Assembly (NCBI RefSeq): GCF_014839805.1
Contig: NC_051119.1
Coordinates: forward strand, 8,549,245 to 8,613,244
Direction: 5' to 3'
Length of the DNA: 64,000 nt
Source: Manduca sexta
Lineage: Eukaryota; Arthropoda; Insecta; Lepidoptera; Sphingidae
The notes under the pieces are model-generated. The model was given only the letters and a program-made list of their open reading frames with translations, had not been told where the DNA came from and did not search any database. This document shows, one piece after another, positions 32,420-45,518 of this stretch; positions within the stretch are counted from its first letter, which is position 1; each line of letters starts with the position of its first letter. Made by a program: the position numbers and the translations under genes.

Positions 32420-32506
32420 ATTACATTGTATAGGAATATTTTTGACGGTTCTTTATAATGTTTAGATAATTTCATTTTAAAAGTTTTCTATGTATGTTTT
32501 GTTATA

Positions 32507-32512
32507 AATAAA
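32507..32512 (+). terminator. Polyadenylation signal for CFAP100-like gene
   Basis: Canonical AATAAA 88 bases after the stop codon, in an AT-rich 3' region. Confidence 0.6.
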
Positions 32513-32697
32513 TTTATAATACTTAGTACAGATAGTAGTTTTTATATATGTATACGTTTTAGACTTGACGTTATATTTACTGAGTAGTCTAGGTACCAAA
32601 GTAATAATATTGTTAAGGCAAATAATATGCTTTAATATTTTTTACCTAAATAAGCCTATTGAAGCATATCCTGTATATTACTAAGTAGCTTTTACTG

Positions 32698-33137
32698 CCA
32701 GCTTCACCCGCGTGAAAAAGTTTTCCGATCTCCGTCTCTAACTTCTCTATAGCAAATAAAATCGAAATCCGATAGGTAGTTTTTGAGTTTGCGCATTCAG
32801 ACAGATACGACGGGAGAGTTTGTCTTATCTTTTTGTTTTTTTCATTTTAAGAGCAACAATTCCGTCATACATAATTGTTGCGTTATTTTAACCGCGTACG
32901 CAGCACACGCAACGGAATCTCTCAAAAGGAATAAATTTTGCCCGTCCACAATATTTTTCGTTGATGCTCCGCTCCTATTATATTGCTCCGCTCCTATTGG
33001 TCATAACGTAATGTTATATAGGCCTCCACGATTAATTAGTTATCCAACACTAAAATATTTTTTTAATTCAAACCAGTAGTTCTTGAGATTAGCGCGTTCG
33101 AACCAACAAACTCTTTAGTTTCATATAATAGTATAGA
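32698..33137 (-). mobile_element. Degenerate Helitron-like fragment
   Basis: On the minus strand it begins TCTATACTATTATATGAAAC, a Helitron 5'-type end. The 'gcttcacccgcgtg' block near 32700 is the counterpart of the Helitron 3' GC-rich region, but the terminal CTAG is lost. Confidence 0.6.
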
Positions 33138-33889
33138 TTAGACAGTATAGTTGGAATTCCGCATCGCGAAATGGAAGAGGGTGTAATTAACCTATCAGGG
33201 GCCGTAGCTCAAATGCCTTTCTAGAATCATTAACTCTGATAGAAACAAAAATTGTACGGAATTATATTTTTTTTGTTTTCAATTAGAGTTAACGATTGTA
33301 GAAAGGCGTATTGGCTATGACCAGATTTTTTTCATGCTGTGTGCATGTTTAGTTTGAGTTCCGGAATATTTTCCGATAAAAAGACTATTTTTTTTTTTAA
33401 AAGCCTTCTATTTGCCAACCAAAATCCCATCAAATTCAGCCAAGCCGTTTTATAATTCTAAATAAACATACGGGAAAAATTAAACCATTTGTAAGTAAAT
33501 ATTAATTTCACGACCACATCGTGTTAGGAAAAGGTTTCTATTTCGAGATCATATTTTGTTAAACGTAAGTACTAACTATGTGTAGTCCCTAGCTGTTTGT
33601 TTGTTCTAGTAGCACAACTTATTACAGCCATTTGCATTATAAGTTATCTTCTAAAGCAGTTTGTATTCGCGCTGCGTAGCCGAGCTAAACGGAACCGTTT
33701 CCGATAGCATCAGCTGCGAGCAATCTGTTGCTGCGCAGGCGCACCAGTGAAAGTCTTGTTCACTTGTTATGTAAAAAAATAAAACATACCGATTGTAGCA
33801 AATGTAACTTATGTTAAGGCGAAGTGTGTGTTCATATTTTTTTTATTACTATTGTTTTTTAATTTTTAAATATTTGATGCCGCGATATT
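33138..33889. other. No gene recognised; small GC-rich patch
   Basis: AT-rich apart from about 33665-33770, which is richer in GC and resembles an untranslated leader (CAGCTGCG blocks). No coding frame. Confidence 0.4.
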
Positions 33890-34035
33890 CTATGGTAATG
33901 TCAAAGTTAAGACTATGCAGCCTTCATAGTTACGGGTGCGGACTGAGGTGTCGCCTAAAAAGAAAGCCTGCGAATTAAATCTGAAACATAGTTTTATTTC
34001 AATGTCAATGATTTGCATCATGAATATAGAAATCA
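33890..34035 (+). mobile_element. Palindromic dispersed element, copy 3 (degenerate)
   Basis: Retains 'atgcagccttcatagttacggg', 'cggactgagg' and a tail ending 'agaaatcatta'. One arm is decayed. Confidence 0.55.
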
Positions 34036-34919
34036 TTATAAATTTGTTTATTTAAGAACACTATTGACCAATACGGCTTTATACGTTTTATTTAAATAAC
34101 AGTTTACACGGAATTTATAGCTCAAAGTTTGTTGTTACTACGATTATTCATCCAATATGCGCATTATTGCATTTAAGTAATTATTATAACAATATAATAT
34201 ACTTATGTAGGTACAAACCATTTTGGATTAAAAAATTGTATTTCAAAGTGATTAAATCGTAGATATTGCGCTTGTAGAAACAGACGAGATACAATAAAAC
34301 TAAAGAGTTAGTGAAAATGCTATATTAAGTATTTAGATCCTTCAATGCATTCTGTTATCTTTACTTTATGTATTGTACCTTTCGTATGCAATAATCCGCT
34401 TGAGTATGTCTATTTTGACCACCAAGCAGCAGTTACGTCACATGCCTGATATTCTTCCCACTAGCATTAATCTAAGCTAAGTGTAGTGCTTTGTAATTCA
34501 AGCTTGCTTATCTACTGTTTGCAGAGAGAAAATGTGTTTAATATGAGGGAAGCGACTTGCTTATATGAATTAAAGAAAACGAATTCCAGAGATTGGCAAA
34601 AACCTTGATTGTCAGACGGCATTCTCCATAGTAATAAAGCGTACGGTCATCGCTGCATCTTCTTTGCCCTCGCTGTATTTATTTGACAGTAAAATTAAAA
34701 TACACTTCATCAATCATTACCCGCAATGCGATACGGCGCGCTACGGTAAAGTTTTTGCTTATTAGTTTATTAAAGTAAACTTCTAAGAATATGCATTAAC
34801 TAATAAGATAATATATTATAATGAATAGGTACTTTGAAAACAACTTGTGATAAACGCAAAATTTTTGTTGATGTACGTAACACAACATGACCAAAATGCT
34901 TGACATATAAATGATCATA

Positions 34920-35090
34920 ATATTCGGTCGATAGGTGGACAGACGACTTGATAGAGGTCTCAGGAACACGATGGATGCAGGCCGCTTTTGACAGGTTTTG
35001 CTGGAAATCTTTAGGGGAGGCCTATGTTCAGTAGTAGACTTTATGTAGCTGATAATGATGATGATGGTGATTCAGTCAATATCAATAAAC
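34920..35090 (+). mobile_element. RTE-like LINE 3' end
   Basis: Shares 'gatggatgcaggccgctttt', 'ggaggcctatgttcag' and a GATGATGATG tail with the copies at 48985, 50085 and 63150. Only the 3' end remains. Confidence 0.7.
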
Positions 35091-35164
35091 TATTCTAATC
35101 CTTGACGATCAATAGTAAGATTTAACGAATCAAAACAAGTTATCTGTAAGTATCTACATAGATA

Positions 35165-35376
35165 TTATAAAATTATAACAAGCCGACTGTATATTATGTC
35201 TGTCTGTTTGTACACGCATCACGCAAAATTACTGCATGGAAATTAATGCAGTTTTCACTGATGTATTGCTAGAGATGTAACTGAAAATATAAGCTCCTCT
35301 TTATCCCGGGAAATATAAAGTGAGACTGTTGTCACGAAAAACTTTTTCACGCAGACAAAACAGCGAGCAAAACTAG
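35165..35376 (+). mobile_element. Helitron 3' end fragment
   Basis: Ends in CTAG followed by T, preceded by a GC-richer hairpin-like stretch. The body matches 22660-22804. Confidence 0.55.
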
Positions 35377-35807
35377 TATCAAATATACTTTATTATTAAT
35401 TTATTTTTGGCTCAAAAACGATTAAACTTTTAAATAAGTTCTCTCACAAGTGTCTCTTATGAAGGTACTTCTCACGAACGTCCAAAAGGAAATACGGCCT
35501 TAATAAAGTTTATTTTTAAATAAAGATCGGCTTGTATGACAAATAAATGTAGTTCCGTAAAAAAGTGCAACGTACTGTGACATAATACACATAAAGTAAT
35601 ATCGATCTTACCTACATACGAATTTGGATATGTTCGACTACCGGTAACTTTTTACTATTACTCGTAGTGAGTGGCGGATATTTTTACTTATTTGCACTGC
35701 TTTTATTGCGTATGCGCAACGCAACGTACTTAACTTTCAACGATAGTTCCTTCCAATTGTAAGTTTAAAAGTTGCACTGTTGTCTTTTATATAAGGTAAT
35801 TGTTATA

Positions 35808-36133
35808 CGGCGATCGCCTAGTTGGGTGTGGAACGGACTGCCAAGACGAATGTCCGCAGGTTCAAATACCAAGGGCACACACCTCTGACGTTTCTAAAAA
35901 ATCATGTGTGTATTCTTTGCGATTTTATCGTTCGCTTTAACGGTGAAGGAAAACATCGTGAGGAAACCTGCACATCTGAGAAGTTCTCTATAGGAATTTC
36001 GAAGGTGTGTGAAGTCTACCAATCCGCACTAGGCCAGCGTGGTGGACTAAGGCCTAATCCCTCTCAGTAGTAGAGGAGGCCCGTGCTCAGCAGTGGGCAA
36101 GTATATAATACACGACTGATATTATTATTATTA
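35808..36133 (+). repeat. tRNA-derived SINE, family A
   Basis: Complete head (near-consensus A box CGCCTAGTTGGG, B box GGTTCAAATACC), body and an ATTATTATT tail. It abuts the Helitron fragment that follows. Confidence 0.88.
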
Positions 36134-36140
36134 ATTATTT

Positions 36141-36945
36141 TCCGCTCGCAGCTTCGCCCGCGTGGATTTCGGACTTCAAAAATGGAGGAGGTGCTCAATT
36201 TGTCGGGATGTTTTTTAATGTATGGTGGTATGCAGGTGGTCCGATTGTCCGGTCAGGGTCTGATGATGGGATCCTGGTGAAATCGAAGGAAGCTTATAGC
36301 ATGATTCAGTATTCACGCGTGATGGCTTATTATTAGCGTACCTATTTCATGTATAACTTTGGTGTTTCTATACCGATTTCTATGATTCTTTTTTATGGAA
36401 TATTTAATAATGTTAACTATTTAAATTAGGGATGACTGAGAGTGTTATAAACGTAAGAGTAGACAAATATAATGAGAAAGTTTCGAACTGCTAAGCTATC
36501 GGGAGTTACACGTGTTATTCTGAGTAAACCATAAAAGATAGACATATGCTGTCGTGGGATATTTTTTACATAATTTTAAGGAGAACAATTCCGTCATACA
36601 TGATTTCTGCGTAGCTTTAACCATTAAGGGTGCACACGCGACGGAAGCTTAAAAAATGGAGTAACTTCTCCCGTTTTCCCAACATTTCCCTTCACTGCTC
36701 TGCTCCTATTAATTGTAACGTGATGAAAAGTATACTATAACCAGCACAGGAGTATGACAAATAATTGTACCAAGTTTCGTTAAAATCCGTCGAGTAGTTT
36801 TTATTTCTATAACGGTTATACAGACAGACAGACAGACAGACAGACAAAAATTTTACTAATTGCATTTTTGGCATCAGTATCGATAGTTATTTTGGAAATA
36901 TATTTCATGTACAGAATTGACCTCTCTACAGATTTATTATAAGTA
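36141..36945 (-). mobile_element. Helitron fragment related to copies 1 and 2
   Basis: Shares the 'gcttcgcccgcgtggatttc' and 'ccgattgtccggtcagg' blocks with the lig-intron Helitrons, but retains about 300 bp in the middle that they lack. It ends at the internal 5'-type terminus (TCTATACTTATAATAAATC on the minus strand). The CTAG end is lost. Confidence 0.75.
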
Positions 36946-37257
36946 TAGAAGATAGATTAATTTTTATACGACCATTTGATGAGATCAAGGGAACTTTATT
37001 CTGCTTTACTTTTTAAACTCTGAAGCCAAAATTTATATAATTCATTAGTTACCAAAATATTTGGGAGAAATTTAAATCATTAAGGTGTTTCACCGTCCTG
37101 GGTTGCCTTGAGACATCGAATATTATGGTTCTTAATCATTTAACTGACGCCTATATACTTAACTGTGACAAAAATATAGTAGTTCTTGCGCATTGACAAA
37201 TAGACTTGTATGTACTACTTTTAGTAAATAATTAGATTAGTATACTGACTGAGACTG

Positions 37258-37505
37258 CCTCGGTCGCATAGTTGTACTGCATGCGCGGAACGGCTGCGCT
37301 ATGTGGTCCTGGGTTCGAAAGTCGAGCAAAGTAATGGTTAGGTTTTGCTGCTCAGTATCAGCCCGGAGTCTAGAATTTGTACCCGATATGACAATAGGCT
37401 CGCTCTTTATCACATCATGGGATGCAACTCACTTGGCGAAAATTGGGTGATTATGCATACTCTTTCTGTGATAAATGCGTGATGTGTGTGTGCGTAGATT
37501 AATAT
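37258..37505 (+). repeat. tRNA-derived SINE, family B
   Basis: The head has A box-like TCGCATAGTTGTA and B box-like GGGTTCGAAAG, then the family B body ('cagtatcagcccggagtc', 'atcacatcatgggatg'). Confidence 0.7.
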
Positions 37506-40500
37506 AGCACAATAAATCAGTACCTAGGATAAAATTATCTACAATCCGACTCTACCACTAAAAAATCTGCGTCATGCTCGCGGTTCCATCTACGTAAAAA
37601 GTCAGTCCCGGAAGGTCCCGCTGCGTACTTTTCTGAGATAAAATATAGTCCATGTCATGACAATTTGTTTATGTTATGCCAAATTTCATTCAAATGCGTT
37701 TAGTAATTTCTGCATTTATTTTTTTGTACGGACACAATAATTGACCTCCTTGCACCTGATGGCAAGTAAAGTCGGGTCCAATAGAATGTCGAATGACAAG
37801 AGATGATTACCCCTCGACAGTCGACACAATTATGGCGGCCTGTTGGTAACGGATATACACAGAGTGATCCCGAACCGCGACACACGTGAGCCACTATAGC
37901 AGGTTTTAGCACCTTATGTACGGTGGTCGCTATCCGAGCGGATATAAAGTTATCCTACCACCAGCAACCTCAACAACAGTTAACTTCTAACGAACATCGA
38001 TAGCATCATCTTTCGCATTGATAATACGAATTAGAATATTTTGGAATCACTATTACGACTCTAAACTACATCGACATATTACCAACACAGCCTTCGTCAA
38101 CAATCCATCAAATCGGAATTTCCCCAACTGACAGGCTCATTAAAACTCAACCGATGTTGCTGCTGTTAAAAATGGCCTATGTTTCACTTCCTCTGTGGTT
38201 ATCCTCCCGTTGGCCGTGAGTGCAAATTTCTGTTTTCCTTTTGCAAACATCGGATACGGCAAGTTCTCCTTGGTTATTTCACGTACACTCATGCATAACC
38301 AGCAAAGGGATAGACAGAAAACGCATCAGGACAGCATAATTTCCACCCAATTGTCTAGCTGATTAACAGTGACTTTCATTTTTAATAATTAATAATTTAA
38401 TTATGTGAGTCTGTTATGATAACTTTACATAACTTAGTAGCCAGTGTAACTACTGGACATAATAAGACTTAACATATCATCTCTTAGGATGGCGACCGCA
38501 ATAGAATACCGAACCATACTTTGTAATTCAAGGTGTTGGATGGTGTTTCTACTGTTTATGGGTGGTCGCATCGCTTACAAAAGGCGAAAGCCAGCTCATC
38601 TTGTCATGCAAAGCAATAAAAAAAAGAAACTTAGGTGTAAATGGTCTTACCGAAGATAGTATCAATTGGGAGCAAAATAATGTAGTGAACAAGGAACTTG
38701 GGTTGGATAAAACCTAAATATGTTTTTTTTTTAGTTGCTTATATTTACTTTTACAAACAATTAACTGACCAGAGAAACAAATTGCTCATCCAAATCGTAG
38801 TCCTACGTATAAATTGGAACAAATTGAAGCTAATGTAGCTTATAATACTAGTGGACGTTTAGTGTTCAAAATTTAAGCATTTTTCGTACAAAAATAATAG
38901 CTAATAAATACTACAGACCATAAGTTTAAAGTCGTAAAGTTAAAGATTGAGCGTTTAAACATTTCATTATACTATAAACAACAGGAAGACACAAAATACT
39001 AGTTAGAAGTCGCTATTGTTTTCATATTTAATTATCAAGTTGGTGTGAACACCCCTTATAAAATACATGTTCATAATTGTTTGTTTTTATTATTGCGTCA
39101 TTTGCGTAACCGAAAGTGATATAATACTTTGTGTTTATGAGTTTTTTTGCTTCGTAAAAGATTTATCGTTGTTTATTATACGCCAAAAGATTACGTGTCT
39201 TTTAAATTATTTTTTTATTCCAATCGTTGCGACTACATGTCTGAGTATTATTTATTAAACTGTTTAAAGTTAGAAGGAAATTAATATAATACGTAAATAT
39301 AGATAAAACGTGAAGTGTGTATATTTACATGAACTGTATTATTATGCACGAATAAAAATCATGCCGATTTATTAACTACGGCTAAAGCACAGAATTTATT
39401 CATAAATTTACGTACTTAACACGCCAAGTAAATAATATCCACGCAGACTTCATATAAAAAAGTAATTGTAAATTAAAACTGCAATCAATCGCTATTCATT
39501 TTAAGCTTCAATAAATTTATACAAATCATAAACTTGTTTACGTTGAATACATTTAATCACCCGTATAAAGGATAAAAAAATATGACACAATACAACTTCC
39601 TCACTTCCTCTGGTGCCCTGGTAGCAAACAGCCTCGCGACGGCCGTGACCTCGCGGTCTTGACACGCGCACCATTATTCACTCGAAATTTCTTATTATTA
39701 AACGATAATAACATTTAATCATGTATTAAGATGATTGACCTTTGTTTATTGATAAGTTTTCAGAAATTGTTCTCAAGTTATTTGCGGACTGACTCAAGGC
39801 CATGTGTACTTAAGTCATATTTATTTATTATCTTGGGTGTCATCATAATGTGGGCAAAAATCAAATTATAAGGCACTTATGGGAGATATGTCAACGGGTA
39901 CCGACACCGACCCTTGGTCAGGGTAGAGCCGGTGGCGAGCAACCCAAGGCTGAGAACCATTTCTAGTTTATGATTTGACGCTCCTTACCACCTAGCTCTT
40001 AGAGCGACCTCTCCACTCCCTCTACCCTTTGGGCGGAGCAGACGGCTACAATACAATATACTTAAAAAATAAAAATAATTATGCATAAGCCCTAAAATAT
40101 TTTACATTTTACTTTTGTCAAGGCAAAAGGATGTAATGCAAAGCCATTCTAGATCTATTTTCTTCGCTCCATCATGCTGTAATTACAAAAAAAGATCTAT
40201 TCTCACATCCTGCTACACAAATACGACGCTAAGTATGATATCATCTAATTTAACATTTTGTACACGGAATAAGATCATGACAGTTAAAACAACCATAAAA
40301 GATTATTTATTAGCACATGTCATTAAATACGCAAACAAAAATACCTTTTCAAGGTTTTCTCGGTAATTGTTAAAAATGTTATGTTTTGCTCAATAAATTA
40401 CTGTTTGATACGCTATAATATAAAATGACGTGTCAGAATAGTTCCTTATTAAAGGTTAAGTTCCTGATCCAATAAATTATATCTAAAGATTAAACATACA

Positions 40501-40589
40501 CATATTGTGCGTACGATTATATATAAATATAGCGTAAAGCAGTATTTCAAATAATAAATAAATAAATACACTCCAATCATTTTTTTGGG
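37506..40589. other. No gene recognised
   Basis: AT-rich intergenic sequence. 37735-37975 and 39880-40055 are richer in GC and look like old interspersed repeats, but ends are not visible. Confidence 0.5.
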
Positions 40590-41012
40590 TAGGTACCGTA
40601 TCTTAAATAGAACCCTTATAGAATCACTTTGTTGTCTGTCCGTCTGTCAAGATGCCTTTACTCAAGAACTCGTATAGATATGGAGTTGAGATTAATATCA
40701 AATACTCTAGTAACGGTCTCTTTCAGATGTCTAAAAATCATACTTGTAAGTCAACGTAATCAAAAAATATGGCGCATATTTTGCGATTTCAACAAGTAAT
40801 TAAAATAGGGTACCTACTTCTAGAAGTATGAAATTTAGTAAGTACCAATGCCTACATCAAAACAATAAAGCACATGCCATTATGGCCTGTAGCTGACTGC
40901 AACAGGCTGATGATGATGATGACAGCACATGTAAAGGAAAAACTCAGAAAACCGTACCGTAGTTTGTACGGCACCCTGGGCGCGCGAGTCCAACTCGCAC
41001 TTCTCTAGTTTT
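40590..41012. repeat. Dispersed repeat with GCGCGAGTCCAACTCGC end
   Basis: Begins 'gtaccgtatcttaaatagaa' and ends with the motif TACGGCACCCTGG followed by CGCGAGTCCAACTCGCAC, a widespread moth repeat type. The class was not determined. Confidence 0.4.
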
Positions 41013-43439
41013 TGACTATTAAAATTAATTATTACTTTTCTATTTCAATTAAACTATAATAATGTATCCAACACAGACAAAATTCAACTAGAATAAAAAA
41101 AGCGTGACATTATGGTGATAGTGTTACCACACCGCGCCCTTATAATTACTTACAACACGACCACATTTTTAAAAGTATTTAAATTAAAATATTTTTAATA
41201 CATAACTTATAAATGATTATTAGAAGTGCCTTTTCTTGAGCGTGTCGGATTGATAGGTTGCGTAAACTGCATAAAATCAATTAGTGTAAATATTTCCACA
41301 GAGCAGTACCAAGGCCAATAACAATACGAAATTTTTGGAGCATTAATGTTTGGATTAAACTTACTTTGCGATTTATTCTACCGATTTAATAGGTTAGGTT
41401 GTCTTTATTTAGGTGGCTGGTGTCCGGTAGTCCATCTGTAATTTACCGCATTGTCTATTTCTGCCGTTCAGCAACAGTTTTGAAGCATTGTTTTTTGACT
41501 GTATATCATTAATTCTATTCTCAATTTATCGTTCATTGATTCGGAACAACTAGCACAGTTCACTAACATTCAAATGTGTAGTTCAGTGTTGGACTTATTG
41601 CCAGTATTTTGAAAATTTAATTGCCTACTTCTTAGTGGGCAATTAATATTTACAACTCCTCCCTATCTTTCTGGTTTTTATTAATTTCTTAGCGGAATAA
41701 AGACAGATTAGTATTCCCTGAGATTCGCCAACTGCGTGCCACTGCCGATCATGGCTTACGAAAGTTATAGCAGCGGGTGCGAGGGCGGGAAAGTCTCTGC
41801 TCTACTTCTTAGCGGGACCCGAAACCACGCTCCGACATTTAATAATCCCCTGCGCCATCTCTTACCTCATTACTTGTTAGTATTTGTTATAATGATTTCT
41901 TCCTGATTTTCCCATAGTTTTATCTACGTATCAAGTTAATTCAAATCATTAGAGGCACGTCGACAGCAGTCTAATCATGCAAAGGTTGAGCTGCAATGTT
42001 CGCACTACGGTCAGTAATTGCAATATAAAACAATTTGCCCGTAACGTACGTAACACATTATCTAACTGTTATTAAATGTTATCCAATACCTATTATGTTC
42101 TTCGAAACTGGAACGCACTAATGTGAGTTTTTGTACACTTAAATTTACAATTTGATTTGATTATTGTACGTTTGTTACAATTTTGACAGGCACGTATATA
42201 GTGGAATACATGGCCAAGATTGTTAAAGAATAATAAGTGTTAACGAAAGGCACGAAGAGTATCTTAAATAGTAAAAAGCAGTTTGAGGATTAGCGCTGCG
42301 CTTTTGTCTTTAAAACAACCCCTAAATGGCCTTGCTATTTTATATCTCAAACTCTTAGTTTCAACTTTAAACCCGCCCTGTTCCAGTGTGTCGAGCTCCA
42401 TCACTTCTAGTTGAACACCATTATATATATGATATCCTAAAATCATTAGAAAAAGAACTTGCCCTCTACCTATCACATACCACCAGTTTGCGATCTGGCA
42501 AATCTCCAAGCAGCTAAAAAACTTTTTATTATTTTGCTCACTTATTGTAAACACTTTCAACGTTAATTTACAAGTTGCTCATTCTATTCACGCGTTCTGA
42601 TAGTTTCGAATGCATTTTATGTTCCCCGTCATCAGATTATAGCGTCTTGATGTTATCTTTGCGAATTTATCATTGCAAGATTAAATCTTTTTAAATTACA
42701 CTCGATTTGTACCCTTATCCTCACTTTATGACTCATTAACTGTCATAATAAATGAATCGAGCAAGTCTGTCTGGTTTCGCTCGTATAAACGTAAGTAATA
42801 ACGCCATCCTGGCAATTCCGAACGTTATTAATGCAGTATTAATTCAGATAATGTTGTGGTGTCGGCCGTTGTCATACGCACAACGACCAGCAATTTATTA
42901 TGTCACAAACGTATCTACCGTTTAATCAATCGTCGCATCGATTAGCATGTCATTAGCGTCGATTAAAAAGGTGATCCGACAATGCTCGGCTTACCTGTTG
43001 GGAAACAGCATTATTTGTCACACGCCGTGGGAATCGATCTGTCAAGGCGAACTGGGACCGAAAAAACCTACTTTCCATCGTCGCGCCGAAGGTCAGACAC
43101 AAAAAAAAACGCTAAGTTTCTCCAAAACTTATAATTATATTAAAATAATCACATCAACGACAGTTGTTGTCGCTTCATACAAAAACATAAGCAAATTAAT
43201 TGTGCCGTTGCAAAGCATAAAATGGCGTAACAATCGTCTCTTAAAGGAAATAAATAAAAATATGTATCGCACGAGTGCGACGAAAGTATAGTTACGCAAA
43301 CCGGACGCGGCCGGCCCACAATCAGACAGTACCCTACCGAACAACACTTAACATGAATGAATTACATGAAATGGCGCGACTGACTTAAATTATATTAATG
43401 ACTTAATGAGTTTAGACGTATAAAAAATGTAAAATCTGT
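41013..43439. other. No gene recognised
   Basis: AT-rich intergenic sequence. A 51-codon ATG frame at 41751 has no recognised features. Open frames around 42264-42560 and 42947-43291 look like chance. Confidence 0.5.
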
Positions 43440-44182
43440 TAGTACCGCCAACGCGCCGCGGCTATCACAGTCGAGGCAGAGTCGCAGAGCGGCCTTTTAC
43501 TTTTGCAGGAAATCTGTCGGCTGGTGCTCCGTGCACACGTGAACAGTGCAACAAGTTACGCAACGTGTGCAGTGTGCTCGAACACCGCCACAGCGTCATG
43601 CCGCATGCCGCGCTGCTGCTCCGCCGTAAGTTATCGACGCGATCATCTGGCGCGAGACGTCGCCACAGACGCCAGGCGCGCCAGACGCTTCTAGAGTCTA
43701 CAATCGCGCTCAATGTCGACTTTGTATGTCGGTTTTGTGCTAACAACTCTGACATAACTCGGATGAAAACTCGACCGCGACGCGCGCGCGCATTCACGCA
43801 ATAAATACGCGAAGTACACAATAAATTAATCTAATAAATTACATTTAAACATGATTATAAATTAACTTCTAACACAGCGACCTGTCGTCTCACGGCTTAA
43901 TGCTAAACTTACAGTTAACAACCTACACTAATCTTAACAATCACATACGTCAACATGTACAAAAACGGAGAGGTGAAGGTAACTCGGCATCGACGGTCGG
44001 TAACCGCGCTTCACTTCTGTCACGAGGAAAACTAAACATTCGCACTGTCCAACGACACACACGCGATCGAAACTATACCACGTCGTTTCCTCGTACCAAA
44101 TAGATTAAAAAACTACGCGGGCAGAACGTGAAAGGCAGTTATCCAACGTGATTAGAAAGGTGTCACGGTTGGCGGGCGCTTT
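43440..44182 (-). other. GC-richer region downstream of LARP6, probable 3' UTR
   Basis: GC content drops only gradually below the LARP6 stop. No family motif appears in any frame, and the long minus-strand frame at 43465-43821 has a low-complexity, Arg-rich composition typical of GC-rich non-coding DNA. Confidence 0.35.
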
Positions 44183-45414
44183 CTAGCGCGAATACAACGC
44201 GAGGTCCGAGATTCTCCGCTGGCGCGCGGCGGCGTGGAAGCCCCTCGTACCGTCGGGCACCAGCGGCGTGCGCGGCTCGAACCGCGGCGCGCACGACAGC
44301 CGCCGTCCACCGCACTCCGTTCCCGAAAGCGAGCACCCGGACAGCCGCCGCGCCAGCCAGCCCTCCGCGCTGCTGGCGCTGCCCGTGCTAGCTTGCGACG
44401 CTCTCCTCGAGTTGCAGTAGAACGACACGCCCGAGTCCGAGCTGTGGCTGCAGGTGGACTGGCGCCGCGGTACCCATGTCTGTATTTCTGGCGATCGCGG
44501 TGCGAAGAACCCGCTGGAATTTCTTCTGTAGAATGGTGTTCCATATCTGAAATCGTATTCAGGCTCGGAGCCGCTGCAACATGAGGAGTATTCACACTCG
44601 TGACGCCGCTGAGGCGTCCGGCGGACCGGCGCCTTCCTCTTGGGCTCGCGCGGTACTCCGTTCAGTTCGTACACCCGCATACCTTCCTCGTCCGGGCTTT
44701 GCAGCCTGAGCGCCTCCCGCGCGGCCTCCGATTCCGTAAACTCAACTAAGGCACACACACAGTTAACCAAACTCGGGTTCTTGTTGAGGAATTGGCGCAC
44801 ATCCGCGGGCACCGGGTTGCCGGGCCGCAACACTCGCACCAGGGCGATCTCGCCGCAGCCCGCGAACAGCCTTGACACATTCTCCACCGACGGCCTTTCG
44901 ATCGGCATCCGCACCGCCACCACGGTCCTGGACGGTGTCGTCTCGTCGTAAGCCGGGAGCGGATCTATCCTGCGAAGCTTCGTTCCCAGTTCGTTTATCT
45001 CCAGCTTGGTGGATCTCTTGAGCGCCTCTGCTACAACCCTCCAGTCCTTGGTGAGATGCTTGACTCGTTTGAAGCTCGATATCAATTTGAGGGAGACGTA
45101 CCCCTCCTTGTTGCGGCGGACGTGTTTGAGCAGGAAAGCATCCTTAGTAATGTTGGCGTCGGAGAAGTAGAACTCGACCTGCGAGACGATCCTGTTGGCG
45201 AGCTCGTCGTCGGGCGGCGTGTAGGGCGGTTCGTTGGTATCGGGCGCCACCTCACATCCCGAGTCTTTGCCGCCGCCGGAGCCCGCCTCGGAGGCGGTAT
45301 CGGAGAAAAGTCGGCATGTTCGTCGGTGGACGGGCGGCGGTCGGTGGCGATGCCTTCGTCGGGCTCGGGCGCGCCCTGACTGGCGGCCGGTGACGGCGGG
45401 GCGCTCCCCTCCAT
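44183..45414 (-). CDS. LARP6: La-related protein 6 (Acheron-type), one frameshift
   Basis: The main frame (45307 down to the stop at 44183-44185) has the La motif (PDDELANRIVSQVEFYFSD, then DAFLLKHVRRNKEGYVSLK and FKRVKHLTKDWR), an RRM-like domain (RTVVAVRMP to CALVEFTESEAAREAL), a Ser/Arg-rich tail and a C-terminal SUZ-C/LSA-type motif (PLVPDGTRGFHAA) matching human LARP6 PDNTRGFHG. LARP6 proteins bind RNA through the La module, and in Manduca Acheron was described in muscle cell death. An ATG at 45412-45414 opens an acidic, LARP6-like N terminus (MEGSAPPSPAASQGAPEPDE) in another frame. The frames meet at a T4 run (45309-45306 on the minus strand); one extra T would join them, giving about 410 residues without introns. 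The break is most likely a sequencing indel. Confidence 0.94.
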
Positions 45415-45481
45415 GTATGATCGCGTGGGGACACTAGTTTTGCATTACAGGAGCGCGTTGCTCGCTCGGTAGCGCGGATCG

Positions 45482-45518
45482 GACTGCGGGCGCGCGGCGC
45501 TTATCCGCCTCTTTTATA
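45482..45518 (-). promoter_or_regulatory. LARP6 core promoter (TATA and initiator)
   Basis: On the minus strand TATAAAAG (45518-45511) lies 33 bases before the A of GCAGTC (45487-45482), which fits the arthropod initiator KCAKTY. The predicted leader to the ATG is about 71 nt. Confidence 0.6.

Noticed and set aside
37258..37340. tRNA-like head
   Set aside because: A and B boxes are present, but the cloverleaf does not close and a SINE body follows; it is a family B SINE.
41751..41910. 51-codon ATG frame (MAYESYSSGC...)
   Set aside because: Good start context, but no motif, no splice partner and quick loss of coding character.
43465..43821. 118-codon minus-strand ORF
   Set aside because: Arg/Ser/Leu-rich composition without motif in a GC-rich probable 3' UTR; not supportable as a gene.
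44152..44595. Arg-rich ORFs overlapping LARP6
   Set aside because: Alternative frames of the GC-rich LARP6 tail.
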